Source: an uncultured Clostridia bacterium (GTDB lineage Bacteria; Bacillota; Clostridia; Christensenellales; Pumilibacteraceae). From it: a stretch of DNA of 34,836 nt. A program made the position numbers and the translations under genes. Shown here one piece after another: positions 15,092-23,729 of the stretch. Where the stretch lies: NCBI GenBank assembly GCA_948440265.1, contig CAOJOK010000016.1:1-34836 (forward strand), read 5' to 3'. Numbering within the stretch: the first letter of the stretch is position 1; each line of letters starts with the position of its first letter. The notes beneath the pieces are model-generated. The model searched no databases. It had not been told where the DNA came from and saw nothing but the letters and a program-made list of their open reading frames with translations.

Positions 15092-15550
15092 TTATCTCGT
15101 CAAGCCGATTCTTTGCAGAATTTTCTCTTCTTTCTCGCGCATCAGCGCTCTGTCTTCGTCTTTTATGTGGTCGCATCCGAGCAGGTGCAGCAGTCCGTGC
15201 AGAAACAGATAGGCATATTCCCTGTCCGCCGAATGTCCGTATTCTTCTGCCTGCCGCAAGACCGCCTGTCTGCAAACGACTATGCTTCCAAGCAGTACGT
15301 CCTGCGTTTCTTCGTCGAAATCGAAGGGGTAGTTCTCTTTCGTGAACGGCAGAATTTTATCCAAAAGCGGAAAGCTCAACACGTCCGTGGATTTATCTAT
15401 GCCGCGGTTGGCTTTGTTTATCGCGCGGATTTCTTCTTCGTCGGTTTCCACAAGCTCCGCCGCCGCGTTGCCCGTAAGTCCGAGTTCTTCGAACGCCGCC
15501 GAAGCCGTCGCAATTATCAGTTTGTCCGAACAGTCGATTATGCGTATCAT
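15092..15550 (-). CDS. ybeY: Endoribonuclease YbeY
   Basis: A 152-residue single-strand RNase for 16S rRNA 3'-end processing and ribosome quality control. The zinc site HGLLHLLGCDH gives His118, His122 and His128, and STDVLSFPL is the conserved strand near residue 54. In B. subtilis dgkA and cdd lie between ybeY and era; both are missing here. Confidence 0.96.
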   Translation of the reverse strand: MIRIIDCSDKLIIATASAAFEELGLTGNAAAELVETDEEEIRAINKANRGIDKSTDVLSFPLLDKILPFTKENYPFDFDEETQDVLLGSIVVCRQAVLRQAEEYGHSADREYAYLFLHGLLHLLGCDHIKDEDRALMREKEEKILQRIGLTR

Positions 15551-15562
15551 CTGCCGCCCCCG

Positions 15563-17002
15563 TTATTTGCCGTCCGGATATTTCAGACGCTCGTGATATA
15601 TTCCGCCGAACGAATCGACTATCGTGCGGCGAACGGTGTTCAAGTCGCGCAGGGATATATCGCAGTTGTCGAACTGTCCTGCGGCTATGCGCGAATCTAT
15701 GAGCGATTTTATGAGTTTGTCCACCTTTTCGCCGTCGGGCTTGTCCATTGCTCTTATAGCCGCTTCGCCGCTGTCGCAAATCATAATTATAGCCGCTATC
15801 TTTGTTACGGGCGTAACTCCGTGATAGCTGTATTCGTACGGGTCCACTTCCCCGTCCGTCAGTTTCTTTGCCTTTTCGTAAAATACGGGTATCAACAGCG
15901 TGCCGTGGTGCTGAACGGTGACGTGGCTGATTTCTTCGGGTATGCGGTATTTACGGCAGAGTTTGAGACCTTCCACCGTGTGACCCCTTATTATCTCCGC
16001 GGAGACTTCGGGCAAAAGGTCGTCGTGCGGATTGGTATGCCCTGCCTGATTTTCCTTGTAATACAGCGGATTGGCAAGTTTGCCGACGTCGTGATAGTAG
16101 GCGCAGGCTCTTGCAAGATAGGGATTTTCCCCTATCGCAACGGCGCACATCTCGGCGAAGTTCGCCACCGACATACAGTGAGAGAAAGTGCCGAGCGCTT
16201 CGTTGGTAAGTCTTTTGATGAGCGGAGAGTTTCTGTCCGTCAATTCCACAAGACGGGAGTTGGTGACGAGATTGAACGTCTTTTCTATTATCGGCTGCAA
16301 AAGCAGTCCTGCCAGCACCTGCGCGACTATGGCGATACCCATAAACGGCAATGCCTTTAAAAACTCTTTAAACGCGCCCCTTATGGCAAAGCACACGAAC
16401 AGCGAAGCCGCGCCTGCTATGCCTATGGCTATGCCTTTGAGCACGAAGCTCAAACGCTTGGTGTCGTTGGAGACGCTGTATGCCGCAAGAGAGCCCGTCA
16501 ATATTCCCATAAGGAACATAGGCAGTACGTCCGCAAGCTGTATCTTCTGTGCGCCGCCGTGCACGCCGACGAGCAGTACCGTCGTCACGAGTATGACGCA
16601 GGTAAGCGAACAGACGAACGCGTCTCTGCGGCGCGCTATCGGCGCAATCAAAAACGCAGTTACGGCTATCGGCATCAAATAGAGCGACACGAGCGACAGA
16701 CCGAGCGACAGCGTGAAGCCTATGGACATACACACGAACACCGCGCTGAACTCTTTGAGATTGAACACAAGACCGCGGCGCGAATATATGAAATACACGA
16801 GCAGCGACACGAGTATCGCCGCCGCGCCGATTGCGATTATCGCATAGGACAGTCCGGACAGACCTTGCGGATTATAGCCGAAGCGCAGAACTATTATGCC
16901 GATTGCCAGCACGTATACGAGCGCGCACGCAAACACGAGTGCGGTAAGCACTCTTTTTTTCGTGCGGGACGGCGTTTTTTTGTTTTCGGTATTTATTTCC
17001 AT
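15563..17002 (-). CDS. pgpH: HD-domain membrane phosphodiesterase, PgpH/YqfF-like
   Basis: A 479-residue protein with an N-terminal helix (about 20-40), six more hydrophobic segments to about residue 236, then a cytoplasmic HD domain. The metal residues are His275 (HCMSVAN), His304-Asp305 (YYHDVGKL), the HTVEG histidine near 341, and HH at 365-366. PgpH-type proteins hydrolyse c-di-AMP. Listeria and Bacillus homologues are about 710-720 aa because of a large extracellular 7TMR-HDED domain between TM1 and TM2, which is absent here: TM1 is followed almost directly by TM2. The gene order phoH-pgpH-ybeY supports the call. Confidence 0.9.
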   Translation of the reverse strand: MEINTENKKTPSRTKKRVLTALVFACALVYVLAIGIIVLRFGYNPQGLSGLSYAIIAIGAAAILVSLLVYFIYSRRGLVFNLKEFSAVFVCMSIGFTLSLGLSLVSLYLMPIAVTAFLIAPIARRRDAFVCSLTCVILVTTVLLVGVHGGAQKIQLADVLPMFLMGILTGSLAAYSVSNDTKRLSFVLKGIAIGIAGAASLFVCFAIRGAFKEFLKALPFMGIAIVAQVLAGLLLQPIIEKTFNLVTNSRLVELTDRNSPLIKRLTNEALGTFSHCMSVANFAEMCAVAIGENPYLARACAYYHDVGKLANPLYYKENQAGHTNPHDDLLPEVSAEIIRGHTVEGLKLCRKYRIPEEISHVTVQHHGTLLIPVFYEKAKKLTDGEVDPYEYSYHGVTPVTKIAAIIMICDSGEAAIRAMDKPDGEKVDKLIKSLIDSRIAAGQFDNCDISLRDLNTVRRTIVDSFGGIYHERLKYPDGK

Positions 17003-17044
17003 TACTTTATATTATATCCCAAAACGGCTTTAAAGTAAAGCAAT

Positions 17045-18022
17045 TTATGCTTGGTTATTTTCCCCGTCCGACGGCGGCATTTTGCCTGCCGTTTCGTAGG
17101 CTTTCAGTATTTTGCGCACTATCGGGGAGCGCACGACGTCGGAGCCTTTGAGTCTGCAAACGGCTATGTCGTCCACGTCGCAGAGCACTCTCACGGCTTC
17201 GGTAAGACCGCTCGACTGCTTGTCCGGCAAATCGATTTGAGTTACGTCGCCCGTAACCACGCACTTGCTTCCGTTGCCCATACGGGTGAGAAACATACGC
17301 ATCTGTTCTTTCGTCGTGTTCTGCGCTTCGTCCAAAATAATGAAGGCTTCGTTCAGCGTTCTGCCGCGCATATAGGCAAGCGGCGCCACTTCTATCGCTC
17401 CGCGCTCCGTCAGTTTGGCGCAGTTTTCCGTGCCGAACATTTCTTTCAGAGCGTCGTACAGCGGCGTAAGATAGGGGTCCACCTTTTCCTTTAAATCGCC
17501 GGGGAGAAAGCCCAATCTTTCGCCTGCTTCCATAGCCGGACGGGTAAGCACTATTCTCTTGACTTCGCCGCGGCGGAAAGCCGTGACTGCGGCGGCGACC
17601 GCAAGATAGGTCTTGCCGCTTCCCGCAGGTCCTATCGCAAACGTCACGGTATGGTCTTCTATCGCGGCGGCATAGTCGCGCTGGCCCGCGGTCAGGCATT
17701 TGATTTTTCTGCCGCCTGCGGTCACAACTTTGACGTCCTTTTCCAGCGGAAGTATTTCGTCGCTTCTGCCGTCTTTCACGAGCTCTATGAAGCGGAGTAT
17801 TTTATCTTTATCCAGACCGCCGCCCGACTCTATGACCTTTATCGCGTTTTCTATCAGCGTCTGTGCAAGCTCTATTGAAACCTGCGAACCTATAAGCTGC
17901 AAGCCGCCGTCGGCGGTCATTATTCTTATTCCGAACGCGCGCTCTATCTCTCTTGCATTTTCGTCGAAGCTGCCGAACAGCCCCGAGTATACGTCGTTTT
18001 TCAATTCGAGTTTTCTAATCAT
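17045..18022 (-). CDS. phoH: PhoH-family ATPase (PhoL-like)
   Basis: A 325-residue protein with an N-terminal KH-like region and a P-loop ATPase domain. Walker A GPAGSGKT is at 131-138, with RPAMEAGERLGFLPGDLKEK, the Walker B strand AFIILDEAQN and a TGDVTQIDLP sensor. PhoH/YbeZ proteins are RNA-linked ATPases that interact with YbeY. The order yqfD-phoH-pgpH-ybeY is conserved in Firmicutes. The start overlaps the yqfD stop (ATGA). Confidence 0.95.
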   Translation of the reverse strand: MIRKLELKNDVYSGLFGSFDENAREIERAFGIRIMTADGGLQLIGSQVSIELAQTLIENAIKVIESGGGLDKDKILRFIELVKDGRSDEILPLEKDVKVVTAGGRKIKCLTAGQRDYAAAIEDHTVTFAIGPAGSGKTYLAVAAAVTAFRRGEVKRIVLTRPAMEAGERLGFLPGDLKEKVDPYLTPLYDALKEMFGTENCAKLTERGAIEVAPLAYMRGRTLNEAFIILDEAQNTTKEQMRMFLTRMGNGSKCVVTGDVTQIDLPDKQSSGLTEAVRVLCDVDDIAVCRLKGSDVVRSPIVRKILKAYETAGKMPPSDGENNQA

Positions 18023-19152
18023 ATTTCTCCTATCACCGTTTCCACGGTCTTATACAGTTCCACATACAGCACGGAGCCGATTTGTCTTGTAACGAGTTTT
18101 TCCTCTCCGCCGCTTTCCGTCAGGCGGTGGCTCATACGCTCTCTGACTATTCTTTCGCCCTCGGCTTGAGCTTCTTCCTTTGTCAGCTCTCGCACTTGTC
18201 TTACCGTTTCCGACGCCGTGACCGAAGTCACCCTTATGGGTATGAGCGCAAGTTTATACGTCTTTGACACCGTGTCGGCATATTCGAAGCCGTGGTTGAT
18301 TTTTCCTATCGTCAGTCCGAAAAGCGACAGCGTCGTGCACTTTTTCTTTCGTCCCGTAGGCGACATCTGCTCCTGCGACAGCGATATACCGACGCTCTCT
18401 TTCAGCACGATTTTTCCGTAAACTTCTCCGTCCGCCGCACCCGACGAGATTATGTTTCCGTCGCTTCCGATAACGTCGCCGCTTATGAGCGGTTCGCCCT
18501 TAAATACGCGCTCGCCCGTCTTTACGAGCGCCGTGCCGCTTCGCACGACTATGCGCGTGACTTCGGCGTCGTACTTCGAGGTTATTTCTCTTACGGGCTC
18601 GGGCGGTTTATCGAAAACCAGACTTTCCACGACTTCGGCTTTCAGCGTCGTGCCTTTCAAATACACCGTGGCTTCGGCTATGCCGTCTATCTTGCGAAGC
18701 GCGCTTTCCATTGCTCTGAAATCGGCGGCGTCCTTTCTCGCGCCCGCTTTGCCGCCCGACAGCGCCAAAGCTTCGGCGATAACGTATTTGTCTACCCTGT
18801 CGTTTCCGCTTATTTCCACGCGCCACACAAAGCCGTACAACACGCCGTAAACGGCGGTCAGCGCGGCAAGAGTGAGCACGAGTCCGAGCCGCGGAAGCAG
18901 GCTCAAAAGGCGGTAAAGCGCGCCCGACCTGCTCTCCACGGTCACGATAAAGCCGTATTTTTCGGCAAGGCTCTGCAATGTTTTGAGCGACGACAGGCGG
19001 ACTTTGAGCCGCATTATGCGCGCGCTTTCGCGTTTTATCCGCCACGCTTTTTCGCCGCTTTCGGTGAATTTCGCCAGCAGTCTGTTCTGGTTGAAGCCTT
19101 CGATTTTTACCGCGGCACAGCTTTGAAAGCGCGGAGAAAAGTCCTTTTTCAT
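18019..19152 (-). CDS. yqfD: Sporulation protein YqfD
   Basis: A 377-residue membrane protein. The N-terminal cytoplasmic region is about 85 aa with CAAVKIEGFNQNRLL, followed by one transmembrane helix (about 88-108) and a large extracytoplasmic part. That part starts VEISGNDRVDKYVI, a POTRA-like fold, and continues with GTALVKTGERVFKGEPLISG. YqfD is needed for sporulation in several endospore formers. The start overlaps the yqfC stop by 4 bases. Confidence 0.92.
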   Translation of the reverse strand: MKKDFSPRFQSCAAVKIEGFNQNRLLAKFTESGEKAWRIKRESARIMRLKVRLSSLKTLQSLAEKYGFIVTVESRSGALYRLLSLLPRLGLVLTLAALTAVYGVLYGFVWRVEISGNDRVDKYVIAEALALSGGKAGARKDAADFRAMESALRKIDGIAEATVYLKGTTLKAEVVESLVFDKPPEPVREITSKYDAEVTRIVVRSGTALVKTGERVFKGEPLISGDVIGSDGNIISSGAADGEVYGKIVLKESVGISLSQEQMSPTGRKKKCTTLSLFGLTIGKINHGFEYADTVSKTYKLALIPIRVTSVTASETVRQVRELTKEEAQAEGERIVRERMSHRLTESGGEEKLVTRQIGSVLYVELYKTVETVIGEI

Positions 19153-19415
19153 TTAACCTCCTCCGCAACGGACGACACCTTTCCCGTGACCGTGACGCAA
19201 CCGTCTTCCAGCTCCGAAACGGTCAGTTCCGCGCCCGAAACATTCAAGCGAACTTTGCCGCAGTCGAACGTCATACTTTCGGGAGCTATGGACAGCACTC
19301 TCTTTACGCCCTCGATATATATAGCCCTGCCCCCGTAACCTATATAGTTATATCCGCCCGACACCGCGCCTACGGCAGTCGTAAGCGAGTCCGCTATTTC
19401 CTTGAAAAAACTCAT
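19149..19415 (-). CDS. yqfC: YabP/YqfC-family sporulation protein
   Basis: An 88-residue protein with repeated short beta strands (RAIYIEGVKRVLSI, MTFDCGKVRLNVSG, ELTVSELEDGCVTVTG), the YabP/YqfC spore-coat-related fold. The ATG at 19415 is used, because an upstream GTG would lie inside the GGAGGTG ribosome-binding site. It forms the conserved yqfC-yqfD pair, the main sequence evidence for sporulation ancestry. Confidence 0.9.
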   Translation of the reverse strand: MSFFKEIADSLTTAVGAVSGGYNYIGYGGRAIYIEGVKRVLSIAPESMTFDCGKVRLNVSGAELTVSELEDGCVTVTGKVSSVAEEVK

Positions 19416-19472
19416 ACGAGCGCGCACCTCCGTTATTTATGTCTATGCGCGCATATATGTTTTAATGAGTTG

Positions 19473-20006
19473 TCACTCTCCGTCCGCAGTCCCGTCTATC
19501 GGTTCGACTATGATTTGCGCGCCGCTTACGCGCTTGACCACCACTTCCACGCCGACGTCTATCGGCTGCTGTGAAGTCACGTAAAAATTTATGTCGTTTA
19601 TGGCGACGTGTCCGCTGGGCGCGACGGCGGTTGTGGTTATGCCGCGCAGTCCGACCAAATAGGAATATTCGGCGTCGTCGCCGCCCGTTTCTTCGTCGGC
19701 TATTCCCGACGAGAGCAGCAGCCACTCGCGCTTTTGCAGTGCGAGCATAAGAAGGTGCGCCGCAAACAGTATGAACGCCACGAAAATCAGCATCAGATAC
19801 AGAGTGGCTACGTTTGCGCCCGACAACATTCTTATGACGACAGCGAGCGCGACGGTAATGCCGCCGCTTGCATATCCGAGCGAACGCATAGGACGGAAAA
19901 ATTCGGCGATTATCAGCATAAGCCCGAGCAGAAGCATCACGGCGGACACCGCGCTCATTCCCGAAAACAGGTTGGCTATTTCTTTGCCCAAGGTTGCGCA
20001 AATCAT
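19473..20006 (-). CDS. NfeD-family membrane protein (YqeZ-like, short form)
   Basis: A 177-residue protein with three hydrophobic segments (about 17-36, 45-60, 68-88) and a C-terminal OB-fold (about 115-170) containing LRGITTTAVAPSGHVAIND, split over two strands. NfeD proteins work with flotillin-like FloA in membrane organisation. B. subtilis has yqeZ-yqfA(floA)-yqfB before yqfC. Here the ClpP-like protease domain of YqeZ and the floA gene are both missing, and the gene is instead ATGA-coupled to the oxidoreductase gamma subunit. Confidence 0.85.
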   Translation of the reverse strand: MICATLGKEIANLFSGMSAVSAVMLLLGLMLIIAEFFRPMRSLGYASGGITVALAVVIRMLSGANVATLYLMLIFVAFILFAAHLLMLALQKREWLLLSSGIADEETGGDDAEYSYLVGLRGITTTAVAPSGHVAINDINFYVTSQQPIDVGVEVVVKRVSGAQIIVEPIDGTADGE

Positions 20007-20545
20007 ATTTTGCTTTCTCCGCCGACGTACTCTCTCCCCGCCTGCAGACAGCGCAGGTTGGGCTCTATGAGATTGGGTTTGGACTTAAACACCTGCTTTA
20101 CCGCCTCTTCCGCCGCGGACGCCGTCAGCGACGAGAGAGCGGGCAGCATTGCGCCCAACATTATTATGTTTCCGCCGCGGCTGTTTATACCGCTTGCAAG
20201 CTCGTCTACGGGGACGTAAAAGACTTTGACGTCCTTTCTCTGCACCTTGCTTTTGACTATCGACGAGTTGACGAAAATAAAGCCGTTTTCTTTGACCGCG
20301 TTTTCGAACTTATTCAGCGACGGCTCGTTGAACGCCGCCAGAATATCGGGGTTGGTCACGAGCGGACAGGCTATTTCTCCGCGCGAATACACGACGCCGA
20401 CGTTTGCCGTTCCGCCGCGCATTTCCGGTCCGTATGACGGCAGCCACGAAGTGTTATAGCCCATATTCATTGCGCTGTACGACAGGAACAGTCCGAGCGA
20501 CAGTACGCCCTGTCCGCCGAAGCCCGATACGATTATCTCTTTCAT
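20003..20545 (-). CDS. vorC: 2-oxoacid:ferredoxin oxidoreductase, gamma subunit
   Basis: A 180-residue gamma subunit. It starts IIVSGFGGQGVLSLG, followed by SWLPSYGPEMRGGTANV and a VNSSIV strand, the standard POR/KOR/VOR gamma pattern. With the alpha, beta and ferredoxin subunits it oxidatively decarboxylates a 2-oxoacid to acyl-CoA, reducing ferredoxin. It is the last subunit gene and overlaps nfeD by 4 bases. The alpha-subunit sequence favours a branched-chain or general 2-oxoacid (VorABC-like) rather than pyruvate, but this is inference. Confidence 0.92.
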   Translation of the reverse strand: MKEIIVSGFGGQGVLSLGLFLSYSAMNMGYNTSWLPSYGPEMRGGTANVGVVYSRGEIACPLVTNPDILAAFNEPSLNKFENAVKENGFIFVNSSIVKSKVQRKDVKVFYVPVDELASGINSRGGNIIMLGAMLPALSSLTASAAEEAVKQVFKSKPNLIEPNLRCLQAGREYVGGESKI

Positions 20546-20546
20546 A

Positions 20547-21278
20547 TTATATCTCCTTAAAGACGCCGAGCGGATAGAAATTTACCGCCGTATCGCGGAT
20601 ATAGTCCAGCGACGCTTTCGGCGAAAGGTGGAAATTGGTCGGGCAGGTCGAGAGTATTTCTATCAGCGAAAAGCCCTTTTTCTCCTGCTGTTTTTTGAAT
20701 GCCTTTACTATCGCCGCTTTGGTTTCTCTTATATGTTTGACGTCGTGCATACTCGTGCGTGCGATGTAGCACGGTCCGTCCAGCGTGGCAAGCAGTTCGC
20801 ATATCTTTATCGGATTGCCGTGGGTCTTGACGTCTCTGCCGCTCTGCGACGTCGTCGTCTTTTGCCCTGCCATCGTCGTGGGCGCCATTTGACCGCCCGT
20901 CATTCCGTATATGCCGTTATTGATGAATATGACGGTTATGTTCTCTCCGCGCGTTGCGGCGTGCACCGTTTCCGCCATACCTATAGACGCAAGGTCGCCG
21001 TCGCCCTGATAGACGAATATCAGGTTGTCGGGTCGGGCGCGCCTTACGCCCGTTGCCACCGCCGGCGCTCTGCCGTGAGCCGCCTGCAGCATATCGCACT
21101 TGAAATAGTTATACGCGAACACCGCGCAGCCTACGGGCGCTATGCCTATCGCATCCTTGCTTGCTCCGACTTCTTCCGCCGCTTCGGCAATCAGCCTGTG
21201 CACTATGCCGTGCGTACAGCCCGGGCAGTAGTGAAACGGCGTGTCGGTCAGCATTTCGGGTTTTTTATATTCTGCCAT
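20547..21278 (-). CDS. vorA: 2-oxoacid:ferredoxin oxidoreductase, beta (TPP) subunit
   Basis: A 243-residue thiamine pyrophosphate-binding beta subunit. The CPGC motif (Cys18, Cys21) opens the protein, GDGD at 92-95 with NNGIYGMTGGQ at 120-130 forms the TPP/Mg site, and SMHDVKHIRET follows. It contains the active centre for 2-oxoacid decarboxylation and a conserved APVGCAVF stretch. One base separates it from the gamma start. A 2-oxoglutarate (KorB) assignment is the main alternative. Confidence 0.92.
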   Translation of the reverse strand: MAEYKKPEMLTDTPFHYCPGCTHGIVHRLIAEAAEEVGASKDAIGIAPVGCAVFAYNYFKCDMLQAAHGRAPAVATGVRRARPDNLIFVYQGDGDLASIGMAETVHAATRGENITVIFINNGIYGMTGGQMAPTTMAGQKTTTSQSGRDVKTHGNPIKICELLATLDGPCYIARTSMHDVKHIRETKAAIVKAFKKQQEKKGFSLIEILSTCPTNFHLSPKASLDYIRDTAVNFYPLGVFKEI

Positions 21279-21280
21279 TT

Positions 21281-22369
21281 TTATTTCTCCTTTGCCGCCG
21301 CACTTTTCGCGCCGTACTTTTCTCCGTTTGCCTTTATCTGCGCCGAAATCTCCTGCGGCGTGGTCACGTTGCCGCCCGTTCTACCGAAGAACGGCGTCGG
21401 TTTTCTGCCGTTTACTGCAAGTCTGACGTCTTCCACCATTTGACCCATAGAAAGCTCCACCGTCAAAACGCACTTGACGCTTCTCTTTTGCGCCGCGTCC
21501 GCTATCGCCTTGCTCGGGAACGGATACAGCGTTATCGGTCTTATCAAGCCGACCTTTATGCCGTTTTCGCGCGACGAGTTGACCGCCGCTTTGGCTATGC
21601 GCGCCACGGTGCCGTATGCGACGACGATTATTTCCGCGTCCGACGTCTTATATTCTTCCCACGCCGTTTCCTTTTCCATTTCGGCGTATATGTCGAACAG
21701 CTCCCTATTGTGCGCTTCCAGCGTGTCGGGCGACATATAGATGGAATTGATTATTCTCTGCGCCTTGCCGCCGTTGCCGCTTGCCGCCCACGGTTTTTCT
21801 GGTAAATCTTTGAGCTGGCGCGCAGGCGGTATTTCCGCCGCTTCGCACATCTGACCCAGCATACCGTCTCCGAGAATCATAACGGGACTGCGGTATTTAT
21901 CGGCTTTATCGAACGCCTTATACGTCAAATCCGCCGCTTCCTGCACGCCCGACGGCGCATACACGAGCATATGATAGTCGCCGTGTCCGCCGCCCTTGGT
22001 CGCCTGAAAATAGTCGGACTGGCTGGGCTGTATGCCGCCGAGCCCGGGACCTGCGCGCATCATATTGACGATAACGCACGGCACCTGCGCGCCTGCTATG
22101 TAGCTTATGCCTTCCTGTTTTAAGCTGATACCGGGGCTGGACGAGCTTGTCATTGCCCTTGCGCCCGCGCCGCCTGCGCCGTACACCATATTGATTGCCG
22201 CGACTTCGCTTTCCGCCTGCACGAAAGAGCCGCCGACTTCGCCCATTCTGCGCGACATATATTCGGGGATTTCGTTCTGCGGCGTTATCGGGTAGCCGAA
22301 AAAGCACCTACAGCCTGCCGCTATTGCCGCCTCGGCGACGGCTTCGTTTCCTTTCCACAGTTTTTTCAT
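21281..22369 (-). CDS. vorB: 2-oxoacid:ferredoxin oxidoreductase, alpha subunit (VorB-like)
   Basis: A 362-residue alpha subunit. It contains the pyrimidine-binding domain with GNEAVAEAAIAAGCRCFFGYPITPQNE (residues about 6-32) and TSSSSPGISLKQEGISY, split across the strand-turn. GGHGDYHMLVYAP and a C-terminal transketolase-like domain follow. The pattern agrees with proteins annotated 3-methyl-2-oxobutanoate dehydrogenase VorB. The ATG at 22369 (GAGGAGAAATT before it) overlaps the ferredoxin stop (ATGA); a longer start at 22438 would run through the ferredoxin gene and is rejected. Confidence 0.92.
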   Translation of the reverse strand: MKKLWKGNEAVAEAAIAAGCRCFFGYPITPQNEIPEYMSRRMGEVGGSFVQAESEVAAINMVYGAGGAGARAMTSSSSPGISLKQEGISYIAGAQVPCVIVNMMRAGPGLGGIQPSQSDYFQATKGGGHGDYHMLVYAPSGVQEAADLTYKAFDKADKYRSPVMILGDGMLGQMCEAAEIPPARQLKDLPEKPWAASGNGGKAQRIINSIYMSPDTLEAHNRELFDIYAEMEKETAWEEYKTSDAEIIVVAYGTVARIAKAAVNSSRENGIKVGLIRPITLYPFPSKAIADAAQKRSVKCVLTVELSMGQMVEDVRLAVNGRKPTPFFGRTGGNVTTPQEISAQIKANGEKYGAKSAAAKEK

Positions 22370-22578
22370 AATTTCTCCTCCCCGACCGTTACGGCGCAAT
22401 CGGGACAGACCGTATAGCAGAAACCGCATCCGATGCACGCGCTTTCGTCTATGCAGTGAGCCGTGTTATATCCTGCGGCGTTCACGCTGTCTTTGAGCTT
22501 CATTATGTGCTTGGGGCAGAATTCCACGCAAAGCGAGCAGCCCTTGCACACGTTTTCGTCAACCGTTATTTTAGACAC
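22366..22578 (-). CDS. 2[4Fe-4S] ferredoxin subunit of the oxidoreductase
   Basis: A 70-residue ferredoxin with two CxxCxxCxxxCP clusters: CKGCSLCVEFCP near the start and CIGCGFCYTVCP near residue 48. It carries electrons from the TPP subunit to free ferredoxin (delta subunit, KorD/VorD type). It starts with GTG, with GGAGAA 5 nt upstream, and is coupled to the alpha subunit. Confidence 0.93.
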   Translation of the reverse strand: MSKITVDENVCKGCSLCVEFCPKHIMKLKDSVNAAGYNTAHCIDESACIGCGFCYTVCPDCAVTVGEEKL

Positions 22579-22596
22579 TGTCGTTCTCCTTTTTTC

Positions 22597-23388
22597 TTAC
22601 CTTGCCTTATAAAACAGATACTGCTGGGCGTATCCTGCGTCCATACCGTATCTGTCCAGATAGTATTTGCGCACCTTTTGAGGTGTGTTAAGCTTTTGCG
22701 ACATATTGGATTTGAATATCCAGGTATCGACGGGATAGCAGTCCGTGCGCGACATACCGAACAGCGCGATACAGTCCGCCACCTTTGGTCCTATGCCCGA
22801 CAGCGTACAGAGCAGTTTGCAAGCCGCAGGGGTGTCGGCGCACAGTATTTTCTGCTTTATATCGGTTTCGCGCAGAGCCCTGACCGTTTCGGCAAGGTAT
22901 CTGTCGCGGAAGCCGCAGCCGAGTTTTCTGTATGTTTCGGCGTCGACGTCTTTAAGCTCGTCCACCGTCGGGAACGCCCTGTATCCGCCGCAGTCTTTGC
23001 CGAAGCTGTCGCACAGGCGCTCTATTATGCCCTTGATACGCGGAATATTGTTGTTCGCGCTTATGATGAAGCTCAAAACCGTTTCGTCGAAGTCCTGCTT
23101 CAATATGCGTATGCCGCGCCCCGTTTCTATGCAGTCGCGCAGTTCGTCGAACCTGCCGAGCCGCTTGCAGATTTCCGCATAGTCGGTTGCCGTGTCGAAG
23201 TAGTTTGCAAAGTATTCCGAAAAGTCCGTGTCCACCACCGTGGCGGCGCCCTTTCGATATACTCTCGCTATCTTATCCGCGGAATGTATTATGTAGTCCT
23301 GCTGTCCGACTTTTTCATAGCGGAACACCTGTCCGCACTCCAAAGTGGCTTTCGGCTCGAAATACTCGCCGTCATAGCTTGTCGTCAT
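22597..23388 (-). CDS. ogg: 8-oxoguanine DNA glycosylase (OGG1-type)
   Basis: A 263-residue HhH-GPD base-excision enzyme. It contains the N-terminal ECGQVFRY motif of the OGG fold, SANNNIPRIKGIIERL, the helix-hairpin-helix LSGIGPKVAD (196-205) with catalytic Lys202, and Asp221 in YPVDTW. The lysine identifies a bifunctional glycosylase/AP lyase that removes oxidised guanine. The gene starts 18 bp after the rpmA terminator T-tract, with GAGGAAAGG before the ATG, and no separate promoter is visible. It heads the gene string leading to the oxidoreductase and yqf genes. Confidence 0.92.
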   Translation of the reverse strand: MTTSYDGEYFEPKATLECGQVFRYEKVGQQDYIIHSADKIARVYRKGAATVVDTDFSEYFANYFDTATDYAEICKRLGRFDELRDCIETGRGIRILKQDFDETVLSFIISANNNIPRIKGIIERLCDSFGKDCGGYRAFPTVDELKDVDAETYRKLGCGFRDRYLAETVRALRETDIKQKILCADTPAACKLLCTLSGIGPKVADCIALFGMSRTDCYPVDTWIFKSNMSQKLNTPQKVRKYYLDRYGMDAGYAQQYLFYKAR

Positions 23389-23405
23389 TTGCCTTTCCTC
23401 GTTTT

Positions 23406-23442
23406 AAAAAAACTGCGGAGTTGCCGCAAAGCAACCCCGCAG
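23406..23442 (-). terminator. Intrinsic terminator of the rplU-prp-rpmA operon
   Basis: A 12-bp stem with one G-U pair (23413-23424 with 23431-23442), a 6-nt loop and seven U on the minus strand. It lies 14 bp past the rpmA stop. Confidence 0.95.
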
Positions 23443-23455
23443 TTTAAAAGCCTGT

Positions 23456-23728
23456 TTAAGCAGGGTAAACGCTTACCCTCTTTTTGTTGTTCTTCTTTTC
23501 GAACTTCACCTTGCCGTCGATGAGCGCGTAAAGCGTGTCGTCGCTTCCGATTCCGACGTTCTCGCCCGGATGCGTCGCAGTGCCGCGCTGACGAACCAAG
23601 ATGTTGCCTGCCAAGACGAACTGTCCGTCATAGCGTTTTACACCCAATCTTTGTGCTGCGGAGTCGCGTCCGTTCTTGGACGAACCCATACCTTTTTTAT
23701 GAGCGAATAACTGTATATTGATAAACAT
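23456..23728 (-). CDS. rpmA: Ribosomal protein bL27 with cleavable N-terminal extension
   Basis: A 90-residue L27 of the 50S peptidyl-transferase region. The N-terminus MFINIQLFA precedes [14 protein letters not shown]. This nine-residue extension is the Firmicutes type removed by the Prp protease between Ala9 and His10, exposing the mature end. The rest ([26 protein letters not shown], split by loop) is standard. prp is immediately upstream. Confidence 0.97.
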   Translation of the reverse strand: MFINIQLFAHKKGMGSSKNGRDSAAQRLGVKRYDGQFVLAGNILVRQRGTATHPGENVGIGSDDTLYALIDGKVKFEKKNNKKRVSVYPA

Positions 23729-23729
23729 T

